A program made the position numbers and the translations under genes. A stretch of DNA of 64,000 bases from Candidatus Rhodoluna planktonica (GTDB taxonomy: Bacteria; Actinomycetota; Actinomycetes; Actinomycetales; Microbacteriaceae), in assembly GCF_001854225.1 (NCBI RefSeq), contig NZ_CP015208.1:1116001-1180000 (forward strand). Direction: 5' to 3'. Positions 1 through 8,252 of the stretch are shown here, in pieces; positions within the stretch are counted from its first letter, which is position 1, and every line of letters starts with the position of its first letter. The notes beneath the pieces were generated by a model that did no database searches, was not told the DNA's origin, and saw only the letters and a program-made list of their open reading frames with translations.

Positions 1-144
1 GTTCGCCTTGACATCTTGAACGACAAAGAAGGTGTCTGGCGCTGCCGCACCACCTTCAACTGCACCGAGGCTTGCCCTCGAGGCATTGAGGTAACCAAGG
101 CCATCGCCGAGGTAAAGCAGGCTATTTTGCGAGGCAAGGCCTAA
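1..144 (+). CDS. sdhB: Succinate dehydrogenase iron-sulfur subunit, C-terminal end (partial)
   Basis: The last 47 codons of a gene that begins outside the window, ending at TAA 142-144. The residues around CRTTFNC-TEACPRGIEVTKAI match the second, ferredoxin-like domain of SdhB, which holds the 4Fe-4S and 3Fe-4S clusters; the CxxxCP ligand pattern is visible. SdhB passes electrons from the flavoprotein SdhA to the quinone site in complex II. Fumarate reductase subunit B has the same fold, but an aerobic TCA role fits Icd, SucCD and SURF1 elsewhere in the window. A terminator follows directly, so this is the last gene of its operon. Confidence 0.88.
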   Translation, partial: VRLDILNDKEGVWRCRTTFNCTEACPRGIEVTKAIAEVKQAILRGKA

Positions 145-167
145 GCCCTCGCTGTTTTCGGGAACAG

Positions 168-202
168 AAGCGACAATCGAAAGGTTGTCGCTTTTGTCTT
201 TT
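168..202 (+). terminator. Rho-independent terminator of the sdh operon
   Basis: Nine-base-pair stem AAGCGACAA (168-176) / TTGTCGCTT (185-193) with an 8-nt loop and a T-rich tail (TTGTCTTTT). It lies 23 nt after the sdhB stop. Confidence 0.8.
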
Positions 203-224
203 CAAAAAATCGGGAAGAGTAAAA

Positions 225-635
225 ATGGACAGACGTCAATTACTGACTTCAGCCACTTTGGTTGTCGCCGCCGGCGCCCTATCCGGCTGCAGCGCCGATG
301 CCACTGAGGCGGTCGACAAAACCGTGACCGGCCAGAAGCCGACTGCACTTGCCAAAACAAGCGACATCCCGGTTCGCGGCGGAAAAACTTACAAACTTGG
401 TGACACCAACATATTGATCACCCAGCCCAAAGATGGTGAATTCCGGGCTTTTGTCGCCCAGTGCACTCACGCTGGTGCCAAGTTGGATGGTGCCGAGAAT
501 AATGAAATCAAGTGCCTAAACCACGGTGCCAAATTCAATGCCGAAAACGGAATGGTGACCACTGGCCCAGCCCAGCGGGCACTTGCCAAAGTTACCGTCA
601 GCGTCGAGGGTGACGACATCCTGGTCAGTTTCTAG
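225..635 (+). CDS. Rieske [2Fe-2S] lipoprotein
   Basis: 136 residues. The N-terminus has a twin-arginine-like start (DRRQLL), a hydrophobic stretch and a lipobox LSGC with Cys22, so the mature protein should be lipid-anchored outside the membrane. The rest is one Rieske domain with both ligand boxes: C80-T-H82 and C97-L-N-H100. The ATG at 225 has a good GGAAGAG Shine-Dalgarno. Such small Rieske lipoproteins are common in Actinobacteria and are usually annotated as 'Rieske (2Fe-2S) protein'; the redox partner is not known. It is too small and has the wrong architecture for QcrA, the three-TM Rieske subunit of the actinobacterial bc1 complex. Confidence 0.85.
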   Translation: MDRRQLLTSATLVVAAGALSGCSADATEAVDKTVTGQKPTALAKTSDIPVRGGKTYKLGDTNILITQPKDGEFRAFVAQCTHAGAKLDGAENNEIKCLNHGAKFNAENGMVTTGPAQRALAKVTVSVEGDDILVSF

Positions 636-640
636 ACCCT

Positions 641-646
641 TAAGAT
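641..646 (+). promoter_or_regulatory. Leaderless -10 element for exonuclease III gene
   Basis: TAAGAT lies exactly 6 nt before ATG 653, between the Rieske gene stop and xth. No Shine-Dalgarno precedes that ATG, so transcription probably starts at or next to the start codon. Confidence 0.5.
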
Positions 647-652
647 TCAGTT

Positions 653-1477
653 ATGCCAATTCAAATTGCCACCATCAACGTCAATGGCGTTCGCGCCGCC
701 TTCAGAAAAGGCATGGTCGATTGGCTAAACGCCAATTCTGGAATCGAAATTCTGGCGCTGCAGGAAGTGCGCGCTAGCGACGCTGATCTAGACGATCTTT
801 TTGCCCAGCACGGCGGTCTGGCAAAAGACGGTGGCCAATGGCATGTGCTGCACGACGTGGCCAGCGCCAAAGGTCGAGCCGGGGTTGCGATTGTCAGCAA
901 AATACCGGCGATTGCGGTTCGCACCGAACTTGGCGCGCCAGACTTTGACTCAGCCGGTCGCTGGTTAGAGGCCGATTTTGAAATTGCCGGAAAAACGCTC
1001 ACTGTCATCAGCACCTATGTGCACTCCGGCGAGGCCGATACGCCAAAACAGGTTGAGAAATACAAATTTTTAGAAGCCATGCGTGAGCGGATGGCGCAAC
1101 TGATCTCGACCACAGACTATGTCTTAGTCACCGGTGACCTCAACGTAGGTCACACTGAACTAGACATAAAAAATTGGAAGGGCAACCTCAAGAACGCCGG
1201 TTTCTTACCCGAAGAGCGAGCCTACTTTGATGACTTCATGCACAAGCAGGGTTGGGTTGACATTGGCCGTGCCAGCCACCCGGGCGAACCTGGCCCCTAC
1301 ACCTGGTGGTCTTTTAGAGGTCAGGCCTTCGATACCGATGCGGGCTGGAGAATTGACTATCACCTAGCCACTCCAAAGTTAGCCGCTGTAGCTAGCAACT
1401 ACCGGGTTCATCGAGCAGCGAGCTATGACACTCGCTTTACCGACCACTCGCCCGTGAGCGTTTCCTACGCCCTCTAA
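653..1477 (+). CDS. xth: Exodeoxyribonuclease III
   Basis: 274 residues, a full-length endonuclease/exonuclease/phosphatase (EEP) family AP endonuclease for base-excision repair. Metal and catalytic residues are visible: N9 in TINVNG, E38 in LALQEVR, D162 and N164 in TGDLN, and the terminal D264-H265 pair in TDHSPV. This is the Xth/ExoA branch that cleaves abasic sites and removes 3' blocks. It starts 17 nt after the Rieske gene but has no ribosome binding site. It ends 8 nt before the convergent stop of the collagen-like gene, with no terminator between them. Confidence 0.93.
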   Translation: MPIQIATINVNGVRAAFRKGMVDWLNANSGIEILALQEVRASDADLDDLFAQHGGLAKDGGQWHVLHDVASAKGRAGVAIVSKIPAIAVRTELGAPDFDSAGRWLEADFEIAGKTLTVISTYVHSGEADTPKQVEKYKFLEAMRERMAQLISTTDYVLVTGDLNVGHTELDIKNWKGNLKNAGFLPEERAYFDDFMHKQGWVDIGRASHPGEPGPYTWWSFRGQAFDTDAGWRIDYHLATPKLAAVASNYRVHRAASYDTRFTDHSPVSVSYAL

Positions 1478-1485
1478 ATTTTCAG

Positions 1486-2289
1486 CTAACTAAATCTGGG
1501 CGTTACTTCCGCCCAAAGAATCTTGATTTCTCCCGTGTGTGTATCACCGGTAGTGTTCCATCGCCCTACGATCAGACCAAGAGATTTTGCTGTACTTACG
1601 CTTCCTGTATAGAGCGGAAGGTTCACGGAGGAAATTTGAAGTTCGCCAAGGTCTTGATTCGGAGTTTGCAGAAAATTATTTGAATTAGCCGCCCTTACGA
1701 CGTCACCCGGAGCCAACCCGTTTAGACCTACTTCAAAGGCCCAGGGATTAGTTTCGGTAGTAGATGAGGTCCAACCGATTCGCACATCGAAAGAGGTGGC
1801 AGTTGACCAGCCAGCGGGAAAAGCGAATTCGACAACATCGTACTTAGTTAAATCAGCGGGTAGGGCCAGGTAACTCATGTAGTAACCATTCAGCAAGTCT
1901 CTGGTCGAAGTTGCAAAATCGGACGCCGTGAATGAAACACTATTCAATCCACCCGAACCTGCTGGCCCCTGCGGCCCTTGGGGGCCTTGGGGTCCAGCTG
2001 GGCCTTGATTGCCGGCAACACCCTGAAGGCCCTGAGGCCCCCTCGAACCGTCATAACCGGAGGGTCCCTGTGGTCCAGCCACACCCTGAGGTCCCTGCGC
2101 AGCCAAATAATGTGCCCTAAATCCCGCCGGGCATTTTTGGTTGACCGACGCCCTAATTTCACCAGATTTTGAATTCACACAGAGTAGTAGGCCAGCCTGG
2201 CTCGCAGTGCTCGCTGTGGAACTGCTACCCCCGACCAGAAGCAAAAAAATCATCAGCATGACTGCAGGAAGGGCATTTTTGTTTCTCAT
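1486..2289 (-). CDS. Secreted collagen-like protein
   Basis: 267 residues from ATG 2289; a TTG at 2298 with an AGGTG five bases upstream is the alternative start. Regions in order: a signal peptide (about 1-30); a short segment with two cysteines (LLLC..KCPAGFR), a motif often found in actinobacterial surface proteins; 16 uninterrupted Gly-X-Y triplets rich in GPQ/GPA (about 66-113); and a 150-residue C-terminal domain rich in beta-prone residues. By analogy with bacterial collagens, the triplets should form a triple helix and the C-terminal domain may be the trimeric head. There is no LPXTG or transmembrane anchor. The function is unknown; a surface or exopolymer role is inferred. Confidence 0.75.
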   Translation of the reverse strand: MRNKNALPAVMLMIFLLLVGGSSSTASTASQAGLLLCVNSKSGEIRASVNQKCPAGFRAHYLAAQGPQGVAGPQGPSGYDGSRGPQGLQGVAGNQGPAGPQGPQGPQGPAGSGGLNSVSFTASDFATSTRDLLNGYYMSYLALPADLTKYDVVEFAFPAGWSTATSFDVRIGWTSSTTETNPWAFEVGLNGLAPGDVVRAANSNNFLQTPNQDLGELQISSVNLPLYTGSVSTAKSLGLIVGRWNTTGDTHTGEIKILWAEVTPRFS

Positions 2290-2296
2290 AGCCAAC

Positions 2297-2302
2297 AAAG
2301 TA
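2297..2302 (-). promoter_or_regulatory. Candidate leaderless -10 for the collagen-like gene
   Basis: On the minus strand TACTTT is followed by 7 nt and then ATG 2289. It is divergent from the trpS element only 18 bp away. Confidence 0.35.
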
Positions 2303-2320
2303 GCACCTAATCTCGCCCTC

Positions 2321-2326
2321 TAAACT
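2321..2326 (+). promoter_or_regulatory. Leaderless -10 element for trpS
   Basis: TAAACT, 6 nt before the trpS ATG at 2333. There is no Shine-Dalgarno in the remaining 6 nt. Confidence 0.5.
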
Positions 2327-2329
2327 TAG

Positions 2330-3337
<1,008 letters not shown>

Positions 3338-3352
3338 TCTAGAAAGACAACC

Positions 3353-3370
3353 GAAAGATTTCGATCTTTC
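3353..3370 (+). terminator. UUCG-capped hairpin after trpS
   Basis: GAAAGAT / ATCTTTC stem (7 bp) with a TTCG tetraloop, 15 nt after the trpS stop and 10 nt before the riboswitch. The tail is AAAATAAAA rather than T-rich, so it is either a U-less terminator or a 3'-end stabiliser. Confidence 0.4.
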
Positions 3371-3380
3371 AAAATAAAAC

Positions 3381-3505
3381 GTTCTTCGGGGTCAGTGAAA
3401 ATCTGAGCCGGCGGTTACAGCCCGCGACCCGTCCAGATGAAAATTTGGCCGGTTGAATCTGTGAAATTCAGATGCCGACGGTTAAAGTCCGGATGGGAGA
3501 AGAAC
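3381..3505 (+). promoter_or_regulatory. FMN riboswitch (RFN element)
   Basis: The conserved RFN core is easy to read: TTCGGGGTCAGTGAAAATCT, the GAGCCGGCGGTTACAGCC block, GCGACCCG, then ATGCCGACGGTTAAAGTCC and GGATGGGAGAAGAAC. The closing P1 helix is GTTCTT (3381-3386) with AAGAAC (3500-3505). It binds flavin mononucleotide and represses the downstream riboflavin operon. It lies 112 nt upstream of the ribD ATG. Confidence 0.95.
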
Positions 3506-3561
3506 AGACCAGACCCGCGATCTTGCGTCGCAGGTTTAGTTGGCGTTTGACCTTAAAAAAG

Positions 3562-3612
3562 GTTGCAGCGCCTTTCTTCTCGTCCCCGCAGCAACGTTCC
3601 GAACAGAGGAAC
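3562..3612 (+). promoter_or_regulatory. Putative riboswitch expression platform upstream of ribD
   Basis: GTTCC (3596-3600) can pair with GGAAC (3608-3612), which would bury half of the AGAGGA Shine-Dalgarno at 3605-3610. GTTGC (3562-3566) can pair with the adjacent GCAAC (3591-3595). No terminator with a clear U-tract is seen, so control is more likely at translation. Folding by eye only. Confidence 0.4.
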
Positions 3613-3617
3613 CGCGG

Positions 3618-4631
3618 ATGAACAAGCCAGACTACGAAGCTTTGATGCTTCGCGCGCTTGAACTGGCGAGCCTTTCACCGGAATACGGAATTAACCCCCA
3701 AGTTGGCGCGCTTCTGGTCGATGACAACGGAAAAATTGTCGCTGAGGGTTGGCACAAAGGTGCCGGCACCGCCCACGCCGAAGTCGATGCGCTGAGCAAA
3801 GTCGCCGATGGCCGAGGCCTCACCGCAATCGTCACTCTTGAACCTTGCAATCACACCGGTCGCACCGGCCCATGCTCTCAAGCTCTAATCGACGCAGGGG
3901 TAAAGCGCGTTGTGTTTGGCACCAAAGACCCGGGTAAAAACGAAGGTGGCGGCCAACATACTCTTGAGGCCGCCGGCGTTGAAGTTATTGCCGATGTGCT
4001 GCAGGATCAAGCAAAAGCACTGATTCGGCCTTGGTTGATTTCAAAGACAGAAAATCGCCCCTACGTCGTAATCAAATGGGCTAGCAGTCTTGATGGCCGC
4101 ACGGCAGCAGCCGATGGCACCTCGAAATGGATTACGTCTGCACAATCACGTGCAGATGTGCACCTTCGACGCTCAAAATCGCAGGCCATAATCGCGGGCA
4201 CCAATACCGTCGAAATCGATAATGCCGAATTGACCGCCAGACAAGAAGATGGCAGTTCATACGGAAGCCAGCCGCTTCGAGTCGTGGTCGGCAACCGCCA
4301 ACTGTCTAAAGATCTTCGAGTTTTCAATGACCTAGCCGAGACCATCCAGTTGAAAACCCATGACCCCAAGCAGGTGCTGAGCCAGCTTTTCGAGCGCGGA
4401 ATTCGACAGGTTTTTGTTGAGGGTGGTGCAACTCTCGAATCCAGTTTTATTGAGGCTGGCCTAGCCGATGAGTTCTTGATCTATCTGGCGCCAAAGTTGC
4501 TGGGTGGCCCCAGGACTGCAATTGCCGATATCGGGGTTAAACACATTTCCGAATCAATTGATTTAGAAGTTTTTGAAATGAAACAGTTGGGCGCAGATTT
4601 AATGCTTCGCGCTCAGAAAAAGGAGAGCTAA
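3618..4631 (+). CDS. ribD: Bifunctional riboflavin deaminase/reductase RibD
   Basis: 337 residues from ATG 3618, chosen because AGAGGA lies 7 nt upstream and the protein then begins at the normal place (MNKPDYEALMLRALELA); an upstream in-frame TTG at 3540 would place coding sequence over the regulatory leader. The N-terminal cytidine-deaminase-type domain has zinc ligands H53-A-E55 and C77/C86 in PCNHTGRTGPC. The C-terminal half (about 145-337) is the NADPH-dependent pyrimidine reductase (RibD_C). The two domains carry out the second and third steps from GTP to riboflavin. First gene of the FMN-riboswitch operon; its TAA overlaps the ribE ATG by one base. Confidence 0.94.
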   Translation: MNKPDYEALMLRALELASLSPEYGINPQVGALLVDDNGKIVAEGWHKGAGTAHAEVDALSKVADGRGLTAIVTLEPCNHTGRTGPCSQALIDAGVKRVVFGTKDPGKNEGGGQHTLEAAGVEVIADVLQDQAKALIRPWLISKTENRPYVVIKWASSLDGRTAAADGTSKWITSAQSRADVHLRRSKSQAIIAGTNTVEIDNAELTARQEDGSSYGSQPLRVVVGNRQLSKDLRVFNDLAETIQLKTHDPKQVLSQLFERGIRQVFVEGGATLESSFIEAGLADEFLIYLAPKLLGGPRTAIADIGVKHISESIDLEVFEMKQLGADLMLRAQKKES

Positions 4632-5227
4632 TGTTCACCGGAATCATCGAAGAGCTGGGCGAGGTTTTAGCAATTGAGCACCTAGCCGACTCGCTAAGGC
4701 TCACCATCAAGGGACCAAAAGTGGTTAGCGATGTAAATCGTGGAGACTCCATTTCAGTGAGCGGCACCTGCCTCACCGCGGTCGAGTTTGACGAAACCAG
4801 CTTCACCGCTGATGTAATGCAGGAGACGCTGAACAAAACTTCTTTGGCTGGCATCCAGGTTGGCTCGCCGGTAAACCTGGAGCGGGCAATGACTGCGGCA
4901 ACTCGATTTGGCGGCCACGTGGTGCAAGGGCACGTTGATGGAGTCGGCGAAATTGTCAGCCGCACCCCCAGCGAAAACTGGGAGCTAGTCCGCGTTCGCA
5001 TCCCGGTTGAACTAATGAAATACGTGGTTTTGAAAGGTTCAATCACGATTGATGGTGTCTCACTAACCGTCAACGAGGTTGGCCCAGATTTCATCACCTT
5101 GAGCCTGATTCCGGAAACTTTGCGACTGACAACTCTTGGCAGCAAGCAACCGGGAGACAAGGTCAATGTTGAAGCCGACATTATGGCCAAACACATCGAA
5201 CGACTACTAGAAGCTAGGAACCAGTAA
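4631..5227 (+). CDS. ribE: Riboflavin synthase, alpha chain
   Basis: 198 residues made of two lumazine-binding repeats, each beginning with the usual pattern: MFTGIIEELG at the start and GGHVVQGHVDGVG at about 97-109. It dismutates two 6,7-dimethyl-8-ribityllumazine molecules into riboflavin and the ribityl-aminouracil. The start shares a TAATG overlap with ribD and has AAGGAG upstream, implying translational coupling. Some organisms call this gene ribC. Confidence 0.94.
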   Translation: MFTGIIEELGEVLAIEHLADSLRLTIKGPKVVSDVNRGDSISVSGTCLTAVEFDETSFTADVMQETLNKTSLAGIQVGSPVNLERAMTAATRFGGHVVQGHVDGVGEIVSRTPSENWELVRVRIPVELMKYVVLKGSITIDGVSLTVNEVGPDFITLSLIPETLRLTTLGSKQPGDKVNVEADIMAKHIERLLEARNQ

Positions 5228-6460
5228 TTGCAACTAAGCACGATTGAAGAGGCTTTGGCGGCGCTAAAAGCCGGCAAACCGGTTCTGGTCGCCGACGATG
5301 AAGATCGAGAAAATGAGGGCGACGCCATCATGGCGGCCGAACTTGCAACACCTGAGTGGATTGCCTGGATGGTTAGGAACACCTCGGGCTACCTCTGCGC
5401 ACCCATGCCGGAGAAACTAGCCAACCGACTAGAGCTTCCGCTGATGACGACTAACAACAAAGACCCATTGCGCACCCAATACACCGTTTCGGTCGATGCG
5501 GCCGAGCTGGTCACCACCGGAATTTCAGCTGCCGATCGAGCAAGAACACTGAATGTTTTGGCAAACCCAAACAGTCGTCCCGAAGATTTGATTAGACCCG
5601 GACACGTCATCCCGTTGCGGGCTAAAAAGGGTGGAGTCCTTGCCCGAGCAGGCCACACCGAGGCAACCGTCGATCTACTGAGGCTGGCCGGATTGAATCC
5701 GGTTGGAGTTATTGCAGAAATGGTTGCCGAAGATGGAACAATGATGCGACTAAATGAGTTGTTAAAGGTAGGTCAACGAGAGGGGCTTCCTGTGATCACC
5801 ATTGAGCAGCTAATTCAGCATCGAATCGCAGCACCAGATTTTCCAGATGAGGTGCTCGACGACCGCATCCGTTTTGAGGCAGAGGCTAACCTGCCAACCA
5901 CACACGGCAACTTTCGCGTGCGCGGTTACTACGACATCAAGACGACTGCCGACCACGTGGCAATAATTGCCGGAAACCCAACCGGTGACAATGTTTTGGT
6001 TCGCCTACACTCCGAATGCATCACCGGTGAAGCTTTTGGCTCGCTCAAGTGCGAATGTGGGCCGCAGCTCGATTTTGCACTAGATCAAATAGCAAACGAC
6101 CCAAATGGTGGCGTTGTCATTTATTTACGCGGCCAAGAAGGTCGCGGAATTGGTCTGCTAAACAAGCTCAAAGCATATGCGCTACAGGACAAGGGGCTAG
6201 ACACAGTCGATGCAAACCTTGCCCTCGGTTTGCCTAGCGAAAATCGCGAATACGGCGCAGCCGTTTCAATTTTGCGCGACCTAGGTGTTGACAGTGTTCG
6301 CCTGATGACTAACAACCCGGCGAAGAGCAGCTACCTAACCGATGCCGGCATTCCGGTGAACGAGTATGTGCCAATTTTGGTTGGAACTGCTGAGCAGAAC
6401 ATCAAATACCTTGAAACCAAGCGCGAACGCATGGGACACCTGATTCCAGGAGAAATCTAA
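5228..6460 (+). CDS. ribBA: Bifunctional DHBP synthase / GTP cyclohydrolase II
   Basis: 410 residues, starting at TTG 5228 directly after the ribE stop. The N-terminal half is 3,4-dihydroxy-2-butanone-4-phosphate synthase with the acidic loop DDEDRENEGD (23-32). The C-terminal half is GTP cyclohydrolase II with zinc cysteines C264, C275 and C277 (CITGEAFGSLKCECG) and RGQEGRGIGL. It therefore supplies both precursors of riboflavin, the C4 unit from ribulose-5-P and the pyrimidine from GTP. Both domains keep their key residues, so both activities are expected. Confidence 0.95.
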   Translation: MQLSTIEEALAALKAGKPVLVADDEDRENEGDAIMAAELATPEWIAWMVRNTSGYLCAPMPEKLANRLELPLMTTNNKDPLRTQYTVSVDAAELVTTGISAADRARTLNVLANPNSRPEDLIRPGHVIPLRAKKGGVLARAGHTEATVDLLRLAGLNPVGVIAEMVAEDGTMMRLNELLKVGQREGLPVITIEQLIQHRIAAPDFPDEVLDDRIRFEAEANLPTTHGNFRVRGYYDIKTTADHVAIIAGNPTGDNVLVRLHSECITGEAFGSLKCECGPQLDFALDQIANDPNGGVVIYLRGQEGRGIGLLNKLKAYALQDKGLDTVDANLALGLPSENREYGAAVSILRDLGVDSVRLMTNNPAKSSYLTDAGIPVNEYVPILVGTAEQNIKYLETKRERMGHLIPGEI

Positions 6461-6461
6461 T

Positions 6462-6917
6462 ATGAGTGGTGCTGGCGCCCCAAAAATTAAGGTCGACGCC
6501 TCGGGATTGCAGGTTGCCATTGTGGTTACCTCTTGGCACGACGAGATCACCGGTGGGCTGTTAGCCGGTGCCGAAAAGGCGCTGGTCGATGCCGGTAACA
6601 CCGAATACGAAATCTGGAGAGTGCCAGGGGCCTTCGAGCTTCCACTTGGCGCTCAAAAGGCCATCGACGCAGGCGCCGACGCGGTAATCGCTCTCGGAGT
6701 TGTCATCCAGGGTGAAACCCCACACTTCGACTATGTTTGCGCGGGAACTACCGACGGCCTTATGCGCGTAATGCTAGACAGCGGTATCCCAATCGGCTTT
6801 GGCTTGCTCACCGTAAACACCGAAGCCGAGGCTCTAGCCCGGGCTGGCCTGCCTAATTCAAAAGAAGATAAGGGTGCAGAAGCCGTAGAGGCAGCCATTC
6901 TCATGGCTAGACTCTAA
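6462..6917 (+). CDS. ribH: 6,7-dimethyl-8-ribityllumazine synthase
   Basis: 151 residues, the standard length. The core motifs are VVTSWHDEITGGLLAGA, VPGAFELPLGAQKA, and ALGVVIQGETPHFDYV with the catalytic histidine. It condenses the RibBA and RibD products and usually assembles into a 60-mer or pentamer. It begins one base after ribBA. Its last codons also contain the TAGACT element that precedes the next gene. Confidence 0.95.
   Translation: MSGAGAPKIKVDASGLQVAIVVTSWHDEITGGLLAGAEKALVDAGNTEYEIWRVPGAFELPLGAQKAIDAGADAVIALGVVIQGETPHFDYVCAGTTDGLMRVMLDSGIPIGFGLLTVNTEAEALARAGLPNSKEDKGAEAVEAAILMARL
6908..6913 (+). promoter_or_regulatory. Leaderless -10 inside the end of ribH
   Basis: TAGACT lies within the last ribH codons, 6 nt before ATG 6920. 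The intervening CTCTAAAC region is not a ribosome binding site. Confidence 0.45.
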
Positions 6918-6919
6918 AC

Positions 6920-7300
6920 ATGATTACAACTGCAACTTTCCTCAAGGACGCAACCCTGGTGTTGCACTTCATCGGCCTTGCATCACTGCTCGGCGGATTC
7001 CTAGTTCAAATGAAGAGCATCAAACCTGGCACGGCGAAGATCATCCCGGCCATGGTTCACGGTGCCTGGACAATGCTGGTTACCGGCTTACTCTTGGTTG
7101 GGTTCCGCGAGTGGATGTCGGCACTTGACCCTAACGCAGCAGAACTAGACAACCTCAAAGTTGCGGTTAAATCTCTGGTCGTGGCTGCAATCGTTGTATT
7201 CGTCATGATCAACCGCAAAAAAGAAAAGCTTAAGAATTCGACGTTTGGACTGATTGGCGCTCTAACCGTGTTAAACATCATCGTTGCGGTTTTTTGGTAG
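6920..7300 (+). CDS. Small four-helix membrane protein
   Basis: 126 residues with about four hydrophobic segments (roughly 10-28, 43-62, 83-99, 108-125) and a short basic loop NRKKEKLKN. I do not recognise a named family; similar small integral membrane proteins are common in Actinobacteria. Histidines H16 and H47 lie in or beside the first two helices, which could suggest haem or metal binding, but that is speculation. It starts 2 nt after ribH yet has its own leaderless-type promoter, so it may not be a dedicated riboflavin gene. A strong terminator follows. Confidence 0.6.
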   Translation: MITTATFLKDATLVLHFIGLASLLGGFLVQMKSIKPGTAKIIPAMVHGAWTMLVTGLLLVGFREWMSALDPNAAELDNLKVAVKSLVVAAIVVFVMINRKKEKLKNSTFGLIGALTVLNIIVAVFW

Positions 7301-7327
7301 ACAAACCTAGATTTCCAACAAAACTCA

Positions 7328-7354
7328 AAAGGGACCCTATCGGGTCCCTTTTTT
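7328..7354 (+). terminator. Bidirectional terminator
   Basis: Ten-base-pair stem AAAGGGACCC / GGGTCCCTTT with TATC loop and further Ts. It lies between the convergent stops at 7300 and 7407, so it can serve both strands. Confidence 0.88.
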
Positions 7355-7406
7355 GTTGGTGTGGATGTTGGCGGTGGGACCGCCGCTTGAATCTGGACCG
7401 TTGGGC

Positions 7407-8252
7407 CTACGACATGAACAACTTGGTTAGCCGCTTTGAGGTGAGCCAGAGACCGCCAGCAATCATGATCGCAAAGTAGAGCACGTGGCCTAATAAAGCA
7501 CCGTCGATTTGACCAAAGGTTAGCCCGCGAATCAGAGATGCTCCCTGCCATAGCGGCAACGCTTGAATGATGGTCTGCAACACCGCCGGATAGGCCGTAA
7601 TTGGGTAAAAGGTGCCGGAAAACATAAACATCGGCAGTGTGAAAAAGCTGATCCACTGCAACTGCTGGATCGAATGGGTGTAGGTGGTGGCAGCCATACC
7701 CACCGCAGCAAAACCGAAAGCAATCAACACCGCCGCTGGAATCGCCAGGATGCCCCAAATGCTCGGCACTAGCCCTAGCGGGGTGACCACAATCATGAAA
7801 GCTGTTGCGTAGCCGGCACCGCGAATCAGTGACCAAGCGATCTCCCCCAGTGCCACGTCTAACGGACCCATCGAAGTTGCCAGCATGCCGTTGTAGAGGC
7901 GGGCAAAGTGCATTTTGAAATAGACGTTCCAGGTGGCGTCCATTAGCGCGCCGTTCATCGCACTGGTAGCCAGTAGCGCCGGCACAATCCAAGTTCGATA
8001 ATCGACTGGATTACCCGAGGCATCGGTTACCTGACCGATGAGCTGGCCAACGCCAAAGCCAAAAGCCAGCAGGAAGAACAGCGGCTCAAAGAAGCCGGAA
8101 ACTACCTGCAGCAAGTTTGAGGTTTTTAACGCCAGAACGTTGCGTTCCACCACGAAACGAGTGCGGCCGGCGTACTGCTCGGCACCCAACTTGCCTCGCC
8201 GACGCTCGGCAATCTCGACCGCGGTGGTGGCCACTAAATTAGTCAAACTCAC
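7407..8252 (-). CDS. ABC-2 type exporter permease (second copy)
   Basis: 281 residues from GTG 8252, which overlaps the stop of the upstream permease as GTGA; starting further upstream would run deep into that gene. Six membrane spans of the ABC2_membrane type, with the family pattern FTLPMFMFSGTFYPI in the fifth-sixth helix region. It is a paralogue of the adjacent permease (same length and the same SGTFYP motif), so the pair probably forms a heterodimer driven by the ATPase encoded upstream. The substrate is not predictable; NodJ/DrrB-like exporters move drugs, lipids or polysaccharides. Confidence 0.82.
   Translation of the reverse strand: MSLTNLVATTAVEIAERRRGKLGAEQYAGRTRFVVERNVLALKTSNLLQVVSGFFEPLFFLLAFGFGVGQLIGQVTDASGNPVDYRTWIVPALLATSAMNGALMDATWNVYFKMHFARLYNGMLATSMGPLDVALGEIAWSLIRGAGYATAFMIVVTPLGLVPSIWGILAIPAAVLIAFGFAAVGMAATTYTHSIQQLQWISFFTLPMFMFSGTFYPITAYPAVLQTIIQALPLWQGASLIRGLTFGQIDGALLGHVLYFAIMIAGGLWLTSKRLTKLFMS

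Noticed and set aside
4537-5382. 281-codon open frame on the minus strand opposite ribE
   Set aside because: Fully antisense to ribE/ribBA, Ser/Thr-rich composition typical of a reverse-frame shadow, no ribosome binding site and no known motif.
7057-7992. 311-codon minus-strand open frame across the 6920 gene, terminator and permease
   Set aside because: Crosses a strong bidirectional terminator and overlaps two well-supported genes in other frames.
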